Shown here: piece after piece, positions 11,090 through 22,016 of the stretch
Layout of the letters: the number at the start of each line of letters is the position of its first letter
Position numbering within the stretch: the stretch's first letter is position 1
Notes under the pieces: model-generated
Databases searched by the model: none
The model's input: the letters and a program-made list of their open reading frames with translations, nothing else
Told to the model about the DNA's origin: nothing
Position numbers and translations under genes: made by a program
DNA from: Phymatolithon calcareum
Lineage: Eukaryota; Rhodophyta; Florideophyceae; Hapalidiales
DNA: 64,000 nucleotides
Assembly (NCBI GenBank): GCA_977006965.1
Contig: OZ345358.1
Coordinates: 2,542,001 to 2,606,000, forward strand
Direction of reading: 5' to 3'

Positions 11090-11300
11090 TAGATATGTAT
11101 ATATGTATGTATGTAAACGTCTTTCTCCCTGCTGATGGGGCTCGCAAGGCAGTGCTTTAATGCTGAATTATCTTCTACTTAGAATACGGCAGGACGTTAT
11201 TTTTGCTAGGTAATTAGGAAAGCACTCCTTCTCTGCCTGCCGCTCGAAATCGATTCGATTCCACCCGGAGCAAATTCCACGGGTTCCAGGATTTGCGAGT
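11090..11300 (-). repeat. interspersed repeat R5, 3' end of a probable retroelement
   Basis: It matches 23140-23330. On the minus strand both contain a short open end with VESNR, then TAGAAGATAATTCAGCA and AAGCACTGCCTTGCG, and this copy ends in a TACA-type microsatellite (TACATACATACATATATAC). A tandem tail at one end suggests a non-LTR element, but no enzyme domain is present. Confidence 0.5.
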
Positions 11301-12728
11301 CCACGTGGACGGCCAGAACATTTGGACTCTTTTCTTCACCGTGCCCTTGTCTTCTTTTTTACTTATGATGCACTGTAATCGCTCCGTGTCGATATATACA
11401 TGTATGCAAACCTGATAGAGCATATAATCGTTTCATAGAGAAGACTTACGTCACTCGGGACTATACTTTAGGCTCCGATCCACGGTTTCACGTGCCCAAT
11501 TCTCGTACTTTTGGACATGATTGACAGAAACGGCAGTGCCCCGACATTCCGCAGAGACGAAACGACATCTAGAGTGTCAGATCACATTCTGCACAGACGC
11601 GCAAGACCGCGCGATCGACTACATCTTCATGAGCATTGTCGCTTCCAGTGTAAACACGGGCCAGACCGCAAGAATGCAACCACTCAACCTACGCCTGTAC
11701 GCAATAGAGCGTCTCGATTGCGGTCTGAAACAAACGCCTGTACGCCTGTATTGCCCCAGATGTTCGAGCATGCATAGGTCACATATCGAACGGTCGAGGC
11801 ATACATTTGCCGGACCAGGTTGGGCCTACTTCTGTTGCGTGAGAATGGCATCTTTTCAAAACTTCGCATCTGCAACCTGCTTCAGAAAAAATATTCCCTC
11901 TTTGAATCCTGTTCTCACAGTCATTCGCCAACCTTGCGCAATAGCATCTTGCAATCTCTCTTCCATCATGTCCGCAAATGCACAGTCTTAGTCCATGCCA
12001 TTACGAAGCCACCTATCATACAACGTCCCGATAGAGTGGGAGAGAAGCAGCTATATTTCATTTTCATGCAAATCTGCCAAATAAGCTGTCCCGAATGCCA
12101 TAACAACTCTCTCAAAAGGTTCCACGCATCAGCCTCCCATCGCTCCGTCCCTGCGGTGACCACGGAATGCGCTGACATGGACCATAAAGCGCACTCAACT
12201 CGACATTTTGCCTACTTCATTTTATCAAGGCCCGATTCCCAATGCTTTCGGCGGATAGCCGTCACGAGTGGCTCCATGTCCGCACTAGTAGTTGTGTGTA
12301 AAGTCCGCGATAGTGTTGCGGCAGAGTGGCTTGCGGAAACCTAGTTTTGAATGGGAATAATTTCATGCGGCCAAGATACACTGCGGTTTTCCTTCCGAAG
12401 GCAATAACTCGAACGATGGGGGTGCGGGTTGTGTCCGAAAATTTAGAAACGCTTCAGGCCCATTCAGACGTACACTCCTTTAAAGTGCACATCCATTTCT
12501 TTCACATGAGTCGACTCATTCGTAAAGCTATTCCACAGCGTATTTTGCCGTTGAAGACAAAAAGGATTTGAGAAGCTTCCGGTTTGCTCGAACACAAGCT
12601 TTAGTCTCCACATGGTTTCACACATCTGAGCGTTGAGTTCGAACCGGATTAAATCCACATCAACCGCAATTCGTTGCATTCGTCTCTTGTACTCTTCAAA
12701 TCCCAACCCTTCTGTCGCGAGTTCAAAC
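11301..12728. other. intergenic and upstream region of the zinc-finger gene
   Basis: Several short overlapping open frames in different phases occur on both strands and none has a recognisable domain. The last 100 bp are presumably the promoter and 5' leader of the gene at 12729; no clear TATA element is visible there. Confidence 0.4.
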
Positions 12729-13832
12729 ATGTTTAAAGACCTCTTGCCGGACATCAACCTTGAAGACCTTGATCCAGTATGCACTACGTCAGTTGACTCC
12801 ATTCTCTTCGATTCTTTTCCGGTGGCGAACGAGGAGGTTGAAATCCCGCTTCAAGATAAAATAAAAGCTGATGAAATCTCATCCGTTGAAAGCATTGAGT
12901 CGTCTTCATTTTCCTGCACCAGGGTCGAACTTGCAAAAGAAGCGCCGTTGGGACCAGCTGAACAATTCCTTCTATCGACTGTCGTCATTCCGAATGACAT
13001 CGGTACTATGAAAGAGGCCGACTCAATGAGCACTGCGCATGAAATGCCGTTTCTAAACCTTGAAGAACCAGATGTGCATGATTTTATTCCCAAGTTGAGT
13101 GAAAGTGTTTCATCCGAATCTCGTGCCGCCGTTCTACATCACAATGAAACTGCATCCGCATACGCACTAGAAGGACCGACATTCTACAACCCTCAAGTTG
13201 TACATGAACCATTTGTCTCACCAATTCTTCATCAAACTCTTCCTCCGCAATACACATTTGCAACGCACAACATCGCCATACCGCCGCATCACACGCAGTA
13301 CTATGCGCCTCAGAATTATATGACGCAGCAATTCACATACGATCAAGTGCCATATGTACCGACGACAGACGCGAATAGGGGGAAGAAGAATAATGGGAGC
13401 TCAAAACGGTACAAGTTGATACAACCTTCGAAATTCTGTCATGTCTGCGTCCGCTCGGGCGATCAAGTGCGATTGGCACCGTGTGCGAATGTCACAAGCG
13501 GATTGTGTAGAAAGGCTGTGTGCGAGAAATGTTTCGAGAAGCATGGGTTCGCCCATGAATGGAATGTGGCCAGCGTCAATTATGCCATTATATCCGACAT
13601 GCATAACAGGATAAGGGACCAATTGCCGGAAACGGCATGGACTTGTTTCCATTGTAGAAGTCAATGTCCGGCTTCTGCGCAATGCAAGATTTATGCACGA
13701 ACGAACAAGAGACGTCACATCATCCTCAAGCAGCGGAAGGCGGCCAAGGAGCGGGCGGCTGCTGCGGAAAGAAATAGCCCACAAGGAGCAATTGGGAAAG
13801 GACGCAAAAAAACGGTTGGTTCAAGATCTTGA
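12729..13832 (+). CDS. zf-4CXXC_R1-like zinc-binding nuclear protein
   Basis: A single-exon gene of 367 residues. The frame is open further upstream to a TTG at 12633, but the first ATG is at 12729 and starts MFKDLLPDINLEDLDPVC. The N-terminal 220 residues are acidic and Ser-rich, then Tyr/Gln/His/Pro-rich, which looks disordered and activation-domain-like. The C-terminal Cys-rich module is CHVC (237-240), C252, then CRKAVCEKC (260-268), a spacer, and WTCFHCRSQCPASAQC (305-319), followed by a basic Lys/Arg/Ala-rich tail. This spacing and the RKAVCEKCFEKHG block resemble the zf-4CXXC_R1 family (CDCA7 and MAO-A repressor R1 type), which acts in transcription or chromatin. Gene specificity is unknown, and the domain match is from memory of the pattern, not from a search. 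Confidence 0.65.
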   Translation: MFKDLLPDINLEDLDPVCTTSVDSILFDSFPVANEEVEIPLQDKIKADEISSVESIESSSFSCTRVELAKEAPLGPAEQFLLSTVVIPNDIGTMKEADSMSTAHEMPFLNLEEPDVHDFIPKLSESVSSESRAAVLHHNETASAYALEGPTFYNPQVVHEPFVSPILHQTLPPQYTFATHNIAIPPHHTQYYAPQNYMTQQFTYDQVPYVPTTDANRGKKNNGSSKRYKLIQPSKFCHVCVRSGDQVRLAPCANVTSGLCRKAVCEKCFEKHGFAHEWNVASVNYAIISDMHNRIRDQLPETAWTCFHCRSQCPASAQCKIYARTNKRRHIILKQRKAAKERAAAAERNSPQGAIGKGRKKTVGSRS

Positions 13833-15291
13833 ATGAAAATTTGGAAAAAAGTGCGGACATTCCTCGTTCTGTTCTTCTCTAGCTATCAATTGTGCAAATA
13901 ACCACGAGGCTGCAATCGCGTCGATCTGTTTAGTCAGGACGACAAGGCGGCTGAGTGCAGTCCGCAGAAGCTTTGTGATACGATTATGTCACGAACACTA
14001 TTTTCGCATGTTGTATATTACGAAAACTCAGGTTGGATGTGCGCTGTAGGGGTGCTGAGTATTCAACACACCTGGACGTCGAGCATGAGAAATGTACACT
14101 GATATGCCAGTGCTTTGATTTAAGTAGATGCAGTGTTGTAGTTGTACTGACCTTGACAGAATATATTTGTAACATCAAAAAGCAAATCAATATCCCCCCG
14201 AAAAAGCACACTTTACCTGCGCTTCCCCAGACCACTTCGATGATGCCCTTTCAATCGTTGCGCACTCAGTACGCCATCTGCACAGGTTTGCTCCCACCGG
14301 CCCTGGCCATCCACATCAGCCGGTGTCGAGCAATATCAGCCTTACTGGGTCACTCAGAAACTGGCTTCTGTGCCAAAGCGGAATGGATTGCAAAAATTGT
14401 ACGACATGGACCATCTACGAATTATCGAAATTGACAAATTCTGCACTGCAAAAAGTCCATCTATTTGCTGTTGCTACTTGTGCGCCCACTACGCACCTTC
14501 ACTGTAAACTTCCCGCCGCACGTCCATCTCAGTCAAATGCACGGGATTGTTCGCGTTCGCGTTTGCCGATATCGCCGCTATTCCCTTCGCACGGATTTGG
14601 ATGCTTCTCGCACTCACCGCCACCAGAATGCTTTGCCTTCGACTCTACCTGGTTCGTGAATAGGATACGCATACTGCCACCAATGCCTCGCCATATATCT
14701 TCTTCGAGCATTCCTAATTTATCGTATGAAAGCACACAGATGTAGTCCGGACATCAAGCTTGCGCGCCGAGAATCCATTCTGGATGAGATGGAGCACAAG
14801 AGTCTATGAAGATTTCGCCATGGAGATGGTGACGGACGTAGCCTCCACTGGGAAACCATGGTTTCCCACAAGTCATTTTTCTCCTTGGCGATATTCGGGG
14901 TTGGTGGATCAACCAATGGAAATCCCGCAAAGCGAGTGCGGCTACAATTATTATCATAACGCAAAAAGAATTTGGCGTATCATAGCGAAAAACCGCGTCC
15001 ACCTGACGGTGCGAAATAGTGCGTTTGTATTGGTTGCAAGTGCTCGCCCGTATTCGATTCAGAACGAATACGAGGACAAAAAGAGTAATATCTAATTACT
15101 ATTGGTTACAGCACAGGAGCCAAGAGGCGCAGTATACGTCGACTACGACAAACGTGATCTCGGGCAAGTTCACGCTTGTCGCTATTAATTGAAGAAATCT
15201 CCGCCCTTGTCTGCTGTGAATAAGCCTCATCGTCTGTCAACCTTTACGAAGATTCAGCATCCATCACAACACGCCACAAGCTCTCGTCGAC
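13833..15291. other. intergenic between zinc-finger gene and H2B
   Basis: No convincing gene. It contains a perfect 20-bp palindrome, TGGGAAACCATGGTTTCCCA, at 14849-14868. A weak TATA-like TATTAAT lies at 15182-15188, about 105 bp before the H2B ATG, which matches the TATA-to-ATG spacing of other genes here. Short open frames at 14323-14745 and 14760-15095 have no recognisable product. Confidence 0.45.
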
Positions 15292-15669
15292 ATGGCTCCC
15301 AAGGGTACTAAGTCTGTCCCCAAGGCTGACAAGGGCAAGAAGAGCATCCCGCCCGTCGCACCCACCGACAAGAAGAAGAGGAGCAAGAAAAGAACCGAGA
15401 CGTACTCTATCTACATTTACAAGGTCCTCAAGCAAGTGCATCCCGACACCGGTGTCTCGTCTAAGGCTATGAGCATCATGAACTCGTTTGTCAATGACCT
15501 TTTCGAGCGCATTGCGTCTGAGGCGGCGAAACTGAGCACCTACAGCGGCACCAAAACGCTTACCTCCCGCGAGATCCAGACTGCCATCCGACTCATTCTT
15601 CCCGGTGAGCTTGCCAAGCATGCCGTCTCCGAGGGGACAAAGGCCGTGACGAAGTACTCCAGTGCCTAA
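15292..15669 (+). CDS. H2B: histone H2B
   Basis: A 125-residue, intronless core histone. The basic N-terminal tail ([17 protein letters not shown] and [13 protein letters not shown]) precedes the histone fold with [58 protein letters not shown] and [16 protein letters not shown]. The C-terminal KAVTKYSSA is the usual site of H2B mono-ubiquitination on the Lys. H2B pairs with H2A in the nucleosome. The length and every helix are normal, so this is an intact gene. No other histone gene is adjacent, so this copy does not lie in a visible histone cluster. Whether the transcript is polyadenylated cannot be decided from the sequence; I saw no classic histone stem-loop downstream. Confidence 0.97.
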   Translation: MAPKGTKSVPKADKGKKSIPPVAPTDKKKRSKKRTETYSIYIYKVLKQVHPDTGVSSKAMSIMNSFVNDLFERIASEAAKLSTYSGTKTLTSREIQTAIRLILPGELAKHAVSEGTKAVTKYSSA

Positions 15670-16294
15670 TTCGTTCTTGTAATCTTCCGCATTGTACAGT
15701 ACATTTCCAGGCGCCCCGCACTTCTATTTCCTCTGCTCGCAGGTTCTTGTTTGTCTCCTCCAATGTAGGAACCCATTCTCGAGCAAACAAGACTTTATTT
15801 GAATCAGTGAACTGTGTCGGAGATAAACATTATTACAGACCAAGAAAACCTGAGGGCCACGCACAGCGGGCTTCACTTCGTAATGACGCATCCAATTTCT
15901 TTTCTTTCCTCCTTTCTGACATGCTTGTGTGACGGCATTCGCAAGATCGATATTTTCAAACAAGTCGCGACGAAAGAATAAATCTCTCAGTCAAAAAACT
16001 CTCCCAATTTTTGAACACACAAGGTTGTGAATAGCGTTTTGTCTTCATTCTAAGTCCGGACGAACTGGATTTTAACCTTCTTTGCCTGCCTTCGCACGTT
16101 TCAATATGTCTTCGGCAGTGTGCATTTTCACCCCATAAATCGCTTAAGTCCCGTGCAGTCTGCATTCGGCAAAAAAAGCCAGCAGGTCTTTCCTCATACT
16201 GTTGAGAGCACAACGAAGAAAAATGAATCGATGACAAAACATGAAGTCAGTCTCACGGCGCAGTAGGTCAGACAAGTCCCAATACTGTTGTTGA
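15670..16294. other. intergenic between H2B and the next ORF
   Basis: Downstream sequence of H2B and of the convergent ORF ending at 16295. Short open frames only; no repeat partner recognised in the window. Confidence 0.4.
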
Positions 16295-17257
16295 CTACGA
16301 CACGACATACCTGCGAACAATGCGCTTCACTTCACGATGACCCACCCAATCGCTGAAAACGACGATGATCACAGCATATCCCCCGGCAACCTTTCTCGTT
16401 CGAGTAACAGCCTGAAGAACCGCCGCCCGTCTCCCCCCACCGTCCCGAATTTCCACATCGAGTCCCCTCTCCGTCGGCGTGCATGCAATAGCGCCCTGCG
16501 TGCCAATCGCCGCACTCATGCCGCCAAACAGCCGGCGCGCAGCCCACGCATGCAGGAACATCACAACCTCCTTCCATTCCGCCGGCATGGGCACCTCAGC
16601 CACAAGCGCAGTGCCTCCCCTTCTCCCGCGCGCTGTCCGTGTTGCGCGCAACCGTACATGTCGCGGCTTATAAATCACACGCAGCTCTCCCGGGCAGTGT
16701 TCGGAAAGAGCGGAGTACAGCGCTCGTACTAGACCTTGCTCGCCGGGCAGCGACGTCGCGCGTGCACCGTCGGCTGTGACGAAGTTTGCAAGCGAGGTTA
16801 CCTGAACCTGCGCACGCAGAGGGGAAATACAGGGGAAGGTTGAAATGAGGAGAGTGCCAAGGACTGATCCTTGCGAGCTGTAGAAGAAGAGGTCAGCGGA
16901 TGTGGTTGAGCGGCCGAGGGAGACGGGGACCGGGAAGGGACAGGTGGTGCCGAAAATATAGGCTCGCAACCATTCGCGGAGATAGCTCTGGAGACGAGGA
17001 ATGGAGGCGCATTCCACAGATACTAGAAGCGAAGTGTGTCCAGGGGAAGATTGCCCTCTGGAAGCGAAGGAATTTGGCGGGGATTGCGGAAGTTGACCGG
17101 GGCTCGTTGGATGCAAAGCTCGCGAATAGATTAGAGGACGATAAGCGGCTGTGTTGGAATATCTGCATTGGCCACAGATCTGTTTTGAAAGATTTTGCTT
17201 CGGTCGCCATGCACCTGGAAGTGTTGCGAAGAGAAGTTGGTCCCCGTCATGATGCAT
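16295..17257 (-). CDS. hypothetical protein, unrecognised
   Basis: An open frame of 320 residues from the first ATG at 17257 (MHHDGDQLLFATLPGAW). The same frame is open upstream to a TTG at 17377. It lies head to head with the WD40 gene at 17423, about 165 bp apart, and the GC content is high as in the neighbouring genes. The N-terminal third is Ser/Pro-rich; the middle has SVLGTLLISTFPCISPL; the C-terminal part is Arg/Gly/Ala-rich with AEVPMPAEWKEVVMFLHAWA and a final AGGYAVIIVVFSDWVGH. I recognise no domain. A long antisense frame (16900-17430) overlaps, so chance openness in GC-rich DNA is possible. Confidence that it is a real gene is moderate. Confidence 0.45.
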   Translation of the reverse strand: MHHDGDQLLFATLPGAWRPKQNLSKQICGQCRYSNTAAYRPLIYSRALHPTSPGQLPQSPPNSFASRGQSSPGHTSLLVSVECASIPRLQSYLREWLRAYIFGTTCPFPVPVSLGRSTTSADLFFYSSQGSVLGTLLISTFPCISPLRAQVQVTSLANFVTADGARATSLPGEQGLVRALYSALSEHCPGELRVIYKPRHVRLRATRTARGRRGGTALVAEVPMPAEWKEVVMFLHAWAARRLFGGMSAAIGTQGAIACTPTERGLDVEIRDGGGRRAAVLQAVTRTRKVAGGYAVIIVVFSDWVGHREVKRIVRRYVVS

Positions 17258-17422
17258 TGCACAATAGCGAAGGTTGGATTCGGTCCGATGAGGTTTGCAT
17301 TGCTTTTTGGGAGAGATTGTCGCACCATTGGTCACATTGCAGCGTCCATATACACTTGGAGCTAAAATATTGGACAAACTGCTCTCAGTTTTTCTTTCAT
17401 TCTCAGCCTTCGTTCAGATGCC

Positions 17423-18547
17423 ATGGATGACATACTTTACTGTATCAGCAAAGACGTTGTTACGGATGTGGTTGTTTCTGTGCCATCGACGTGCTGCGTG
17501 AGCATCTTGTCGAGGGCCACGATCATTTCCAATTCAAACAGTCTTGATCCAGGCGGTGTTGCGGACGGCATGCGCGTAGAGCCAGCGATTATCTTTCGGG
17601 GACATACTACGTCTGTCACAGCGCTTCATTTTTTGCAAAAATCCTCGTCACATCTAATTTCCGGGGATGAATCCGGTGAACTGCATCTCTGGGACTTGGA
17701 ACTGGAAGAAGGCGAATGTATCTCAACCTCAACGAAATCACCAATTCTCAGTATCGTAGAGCGAAATGAACTCCTCTACATTCACTACAAATCCGGTGTA
17801 CTTTCTCGTGGCCCAATCGACCGTCTTCCGCATACCGAGAACTCCTTCATCACTTCTCAACTAACTCTCCCGTTTCCCGATCCAATCTCATTCTGCCGCA
17901 TGCGCCTTATCGGATCCTCTTGTCTCCTCTTCCCGGGCCCGGACTCCTGTGCCGCGCTTCTCGCTGACACACGGACCGGCCTTCTCCCGTGCGGACAATT
18001 CACACTTCCCAGCTCGGGCATGCTGACAGCCGTCTGTCCATCAAACACCGGTTCCTTCCTATCGAGCTACGAAGACGGCAGCGTTGCACGCTGGGAAATC
18101 CGCTACGATAAGTCACCAATCGGCGTCGTCAAGGCGGCATCGGAATCGTTATTTGCGTTGACAAGGTCCCCGCGCGGTCGAGTGGCGGTCACTGCAGGTG
18201 GTGTCAATACTATTTGTGCGGTTCAGGAGACGGATGTAGGCGGGCTGCGCGTTCTGCGTAAGGAAAAGATGCAGCAAGTGGGCGTTGGCAATGTGGACTG
18301 GAGACCAGATGGCAAGATCATCGCTACCGCTGGATGGGATGGAAAAGTCCGTTTGTGGAGCGGAAAACGAACTCCGGCATCACTTTTGCGCCCTTTGGCA
18401 TCGTTGCGATGGCATTCACGATCCGTGCAGACCGTATGTTTCTCGCCAAATTCGACATGGCTTGCATCCGGTGGATCAGATCGTACGATTGCGCTATGGA
18501 ACGTGTTTCAGTCTCATGGGGCGGACCAAAGAACAGTAAGGCATTGA
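17423..18547 (+). CDS. GNB1L: WD40 protein, GNB1L/ASA1-like
   Basis: A 374-residue, single-exon protein starting MDDILYCISKDVV. The first blade has IIFRGHTTSVTALHFL and HLISGDESGELHLWDLE; later repeats include GSFLSSYEDGSVARWEI, KIIATAGWDGKVRLWSGK and a final WHSRSVQTVCFSPNSTWLAS ending DRTIALWNVF. The arrangement, a GHT-SPV-type first repeat, poorly conserved middle blades and a C-terminal ATAGWDG-LASGGSDRTI-LW pair, is that of GNB1L / ASTRA-associated protein 1. That family works with the TTT/ASTRA machinery in stabilising PI3K-like kinases such as ATR and TOR. Other small WD40 proteins cannot be excluded without a search. The frame ends normally 20 residues after the last blade. It shares a short divergent promoter region with the ORF at 16295-17257. 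Confidence 0.65.
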   Translation: MDDILYCISKDVVTDVVVSVPSTCCVSILSRATIISNSNSLDPGGVADGMRVEPAIIFRGHTTSVTALHFLQKSSSHLISGDESGELHLWDLELEEGECISTSTKSPILSIVERNELLYIHYKSGVLSRGPIDRLPHTENSFITSQLTLPFPDPISFCRMRLIGSSCLLFPGPDSCAALLADTRTGLLPCGQFTLPSSGMLTAVCPSNTGSFLSSYEDGSVARWEIRYDKSPIGVVKAASESLFALTRSPRGRVAVTAGGVNTICAVQETDVGGLRVLRKEKMQQVGVGNVDWRPDGKIIATAGWDGKVRLWSGKRTPASLLRPLASLRWHSRSVQTVCFSPNSTWLASGGSDRTIALWNVFQSHGADQRTVRH

Positions 18548-19046
18548 CCGCCGTAAACACAATACAAGATCTTGTCCTCATCCAGAAGTGTCTCTGAAAC
18601 CGACAAGCGTCTCGTCCTATATCGGGTCCCAATTCTTGCCCGCATGCGCATTGTCCAGTCGCTTCCATGAGTCCTTGCCAGATTGCACTGCCCGTTCACT
18701 AATCACAGTCGTAGGCATAGTGTGAAATCTGAGCTCTGACTTTTTTCTACAGCGCCGTCGCTAAGAACGAGCTTCCGTCGTGCTCTGTCTGGGCATCAAA
18801 ATTTGACGCATTAGTTCGAGTTTGGCCCTCTGGGTGACCAACCTCGCACATATGCGCTCCAACTGCATGTCAAAACGAAGATGTCATTTACCAGCATCAC
18901 CAGTGCACCTCCGTAGTGCTACCGATTATGTACATCTCCATCCGCAATCGACACATTACCCTCTTTTTCTAAACCAGTTTCTTCCGCCACTTATTCAACT
19001 TGCGCCGGAACGATCGTTTTCTGCTAAAAACACCATCAACCACATT

Positions 19047-20550
19047 TTAATTTCTCTCATCACGATTCCGAATAGCGCCAGCAAGCGGTTTTGAAACGTT
19101 ATCAAAAAAGTGATGTGTCCTTCCATGTTCCCTCGCCCTCGCGGTTCTCCCAATACGAAACAAATGTCCGACCGCATTGCCGGCAAATTCATACTCAACA
19201 ACCCTAGTAACCAGTCCAAGATCCAGTCCGCGCGACGCCAGATCGGTACAAAACAGAAGTCTCGTCTCATTCCCCACAAATTTCCGCAATGCTTCCGCAC
19301 GCACTTTCGGCACAATCTTCTTATGTAACATCAAAACGCCCCCGAATTTCTCCTGCAGAAATAGCTCGCCCAAGTCGTCTTCCACCTTCTGCTTGACACG
19401 CTCGACGTTGCCGGCAGTTTCAACAAACACCATCATCTTTTCCGCGGGCCCTGCACTGCCGCGAAGTACCTCGCACAAACCTGTAACCTGCTCCACTTCG
19501 CTCTTCATATAAAGCCACGTCGACGAAAGCCGTGCTGAATGGCGGTGAATATTCCCCATGTGCACCTGCTGTACTTCGGGATATCGTCGTCGCATCCATG
19601 CGATGATGCATTTGACACGCTCACCGATTTCGATTACGTGCTCGTTCCGCGCTGTTTCGACGAGTCGTGAACGGCTTCATGCTCGGCTGTGCGAGCACTT
19701 CCTCCACCTCGGCGAGGAAGCAGTCGGACAGGAGCATGTCGGCCTCGTCTGCGATAATGTACTTGTCGTTCTTGTCGGGACGTGAGCTGAAGTTCGTGTA
19801 ATTCAGCAGTGCTGCACGCGTCGCGATGAATATGCGGACGGACACGAAGTCGCTCACATCGGGTAGAAGTCCGCCGGATAGTATTATCGCGCGCGGTGCG
19901 TTCGGGATGTATTCGTTTAGGAATTGTAGCACTTGTGTACAGAGCTCGAGCGACGGCATGAGCAGTACTGCCTTCATGCCGTGTCCGGATTTTGTCGTAG
20001 CGCCTCGATGAATGGTAGAAGGTAGGCCAGGGTTTTGCCCCTGCCTGTTTCGGCGCCTATTAGAAGTACGTCGTCGTCGTTATTCTTCGGAGGTGGCGGC
20101 GGCACGAATTCAGGGGTGTCCATCGGAGCGTCAAAAGGGGATGACATATCTTGTGTGTGTTGATCTCCAGTTTCTATTCCGTTTTGAATGCATTCCTCAT
20201 GTCTCCCCTCTGCGCTACGCAGCGACTGGTAACATTTGCAATCCATTCAGCAATCACGGAATGGCTGCAGCTTGCACGCGGGTTGGTCGCGTAATGCCGG
20301 ATTGGTTCAACGATTGACATAGTTCTGGGGATATTCCGGGAGAGAAGAATGTGGCGTTTGGGTCGAAGATGGACGCTGTATCTTGATTTGATGGAGAGTG
20401 CGTTGGAATTGCAGCTTTCAAGGTATTCGCATTCGGATGCAAAGTGCTCGTTGCTGCCGCTCTAGCGCAGGAACATGCAATTAAAATGGGTCGAGCGCGG
20501 AAGCTGGAAAAGATGGGACGCTCCGGTAAGGAGTCAATCGAGAGCGTGCC
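19047..20550 (-). pseudogene. DEAD-box RNA helicase (RH22-like), pseudogene copy 1
   Basis: Helicase motifs read in order on the minus strand: Q motif ITRPTRVQAAAIP (20290-20254), motif I GAETGRGKT, motif Ia PSLELCTQV, LSGG, motif II DEAD in IIADEADMLL, a GNIHRHSARLSSTW block, motif IV MMVFVETAGN, motif V LLFCTDLASRGLDL and motif VI HLFRIGRTARAR. The FAGNAVGHLFRIGRTARA and NIHRHSARL blocks resemble plant RH22-type plastid helicases. An Arg/Ser/Ala-rich stretch before the Q motif looks like a transit peptide but lacks an in-frame ATG. Breaks: a stop and about 170 extra nt between Q motif and motif I, a frameshift at 19974-19977, and another between DEAD and the NIHRH block that destroys the SAT motif. 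Introns could explain the first but not the single-base shifts. Confidence 0.75.
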
Positions 20551-20789
20551 AAGGATCCGATGAAGCCCAAACTACTAAGAGCATTCTTATCAATCACATG
20601 TAGATCGTGTTCTCTTTGTTGTCCAAAACAATGTCAACTTGGGCTGCTGGATCAAGTCGCGATGATGGGAGATTTCATTGTTATTCCAGATCCGAGGTAA
20701 ATTTACTGTGCTTGGCGGAAAGCTTTTTTTCATTATTAATCATAAGAGTGAAACACGTGTGTGATTTCTCAGAGGAGACAGGTGGCACC

Positions 20790-21523
20790 ACCTGCCTCGG
20801 CGCAGGGGATAATGACGGATTGTCTCGAGTGAAAACTAAATTGAACTCGGGCATTTCCTTGAAGAAGAGTGACTGTTGTTGATAGTAGACTACATATCAT
20901 AATGGATGTCAACCCTCTCGATAGTCTCCATTTTGTACAGTTTTGAGTTGCGGGAACCATACAATATACCAATTCTGACGTTGTCATTGGGATGTGGAGC
21001 TGGTCCTCAATAGCTTCTAGAAGCGATGAGTGAGGAATTTATTTGCTCTCAACGACGCTTCCGGAAGGAAACCAATCAAAACACGCAACCTTTCTGGCAG
21101 TAAGTAGCACCTCAGGAAGCCTACCCCGAATATTTATAAGAGTGTTGGGCTTTGATGTGTTTATCCTGGAATGCGTTTGTGATTTCCGTTATGCATTTGT
21201 TCGGACTGAAAGTACACTACTGGGAAACTTGATCTTCCCCTGGAGGGTCAGAGTTTTCTCAACGGATCTCAATGTCTCATTCTCAGTCCGATCAAAAAAT
21301 TAGTTCGTCACCTCTCCGTCACATCAAAATCGCTGCAATTGAAAAGTCGTTCTTGTTTCGAGTTTCCAATGAAAAAACCGCAATTCGTTAAGGGCCATGA
21401 AAGTACTGATTTTAGGACTACAGTAGACAAAATGTCCCTTGAGTTGTCGCTTGAGTTGGGCGATTGTCAGGGTGACATGGCTGACGTCTCGAAGGGGAAG
21501 ACGTGGAAGTACAATTTCAATGT
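20790..21523 (+). repeat. interspersed repeat R1, copy 1
   Basis: Noncoding repeat containing GACTGTTGTTGATAGTAGAC, CATAATGGATG, AACCCTCTCGATAGTCTCC, CTGACGTTGTCATTGGGATG and further on TCTCAACGGATCTCAATG. Other copies: 28770-29340, about 37030-38160, 38890-39670 and 42830-43140. It has no long open frame, terminal repeat or tail that I can see. Confidence 0.65.
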
Positions 21524-21611
21524 ACATATGCTAAATTGCTCATCATGTTAGCACCGCAGGTTCATTCTTCTTCTTATTTAATGCAGGTTTCGGAGTTGTC
21601 GAACAACTTCC

Positions 21612-22016
21612 CATCCTTAAGGCTACAGTAGACTTTAACAGATACGAGTGGTATTTAACGTCACAACAGCTCTAAGCCGCACAAAGTGCAGAGCTTCGGG
21701 GAGCTTAACATTTAAATCTCTACGCAGCCGATGTTCAGCCGCCGTCCTTCAAAAGGATGACCCGGGTTGGAAACCATTTAAGATGCTCACGGTAGCTGGT
21801 CATCTCCTTACCTTCTTTCAACTCCTTCTGTCCTCTCTCCCAGCTTCCTTCAGCATTGCGGCACATCACTCAGGGCGGAATCCGTGTACTACCAAACTAC
21901 CAGAAGGTGATAGTCTTCTCCCATGGGAAGGCCGGAGCACAGCTCTTGCCATTTCAAAAAACCCTGCCTTGGAGCGGGGAAAAATTCCTGGCTCTGCTCT
22001 TGTCTCCTTCCTGTGA
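21612..22016 (+). repeat. interspersed repeat R2, plus-strand copy
   Basis: Matches 9192-9601 in reverse orientation. The open frame 21648-22016 shares SIAAHHSGRNPCTTKLPEGD with the other copy. It is absent from the second copy of the direct duplication. Confidence 0.65.

Noticed and set aside
16900-17430. 176-codon plus-strand ORF antisense to the hypothetical gene
   Set aside because: It runs into the start of the WD40 gene, has no recognisable domain and is best explained as a GC-rich shadow frame.
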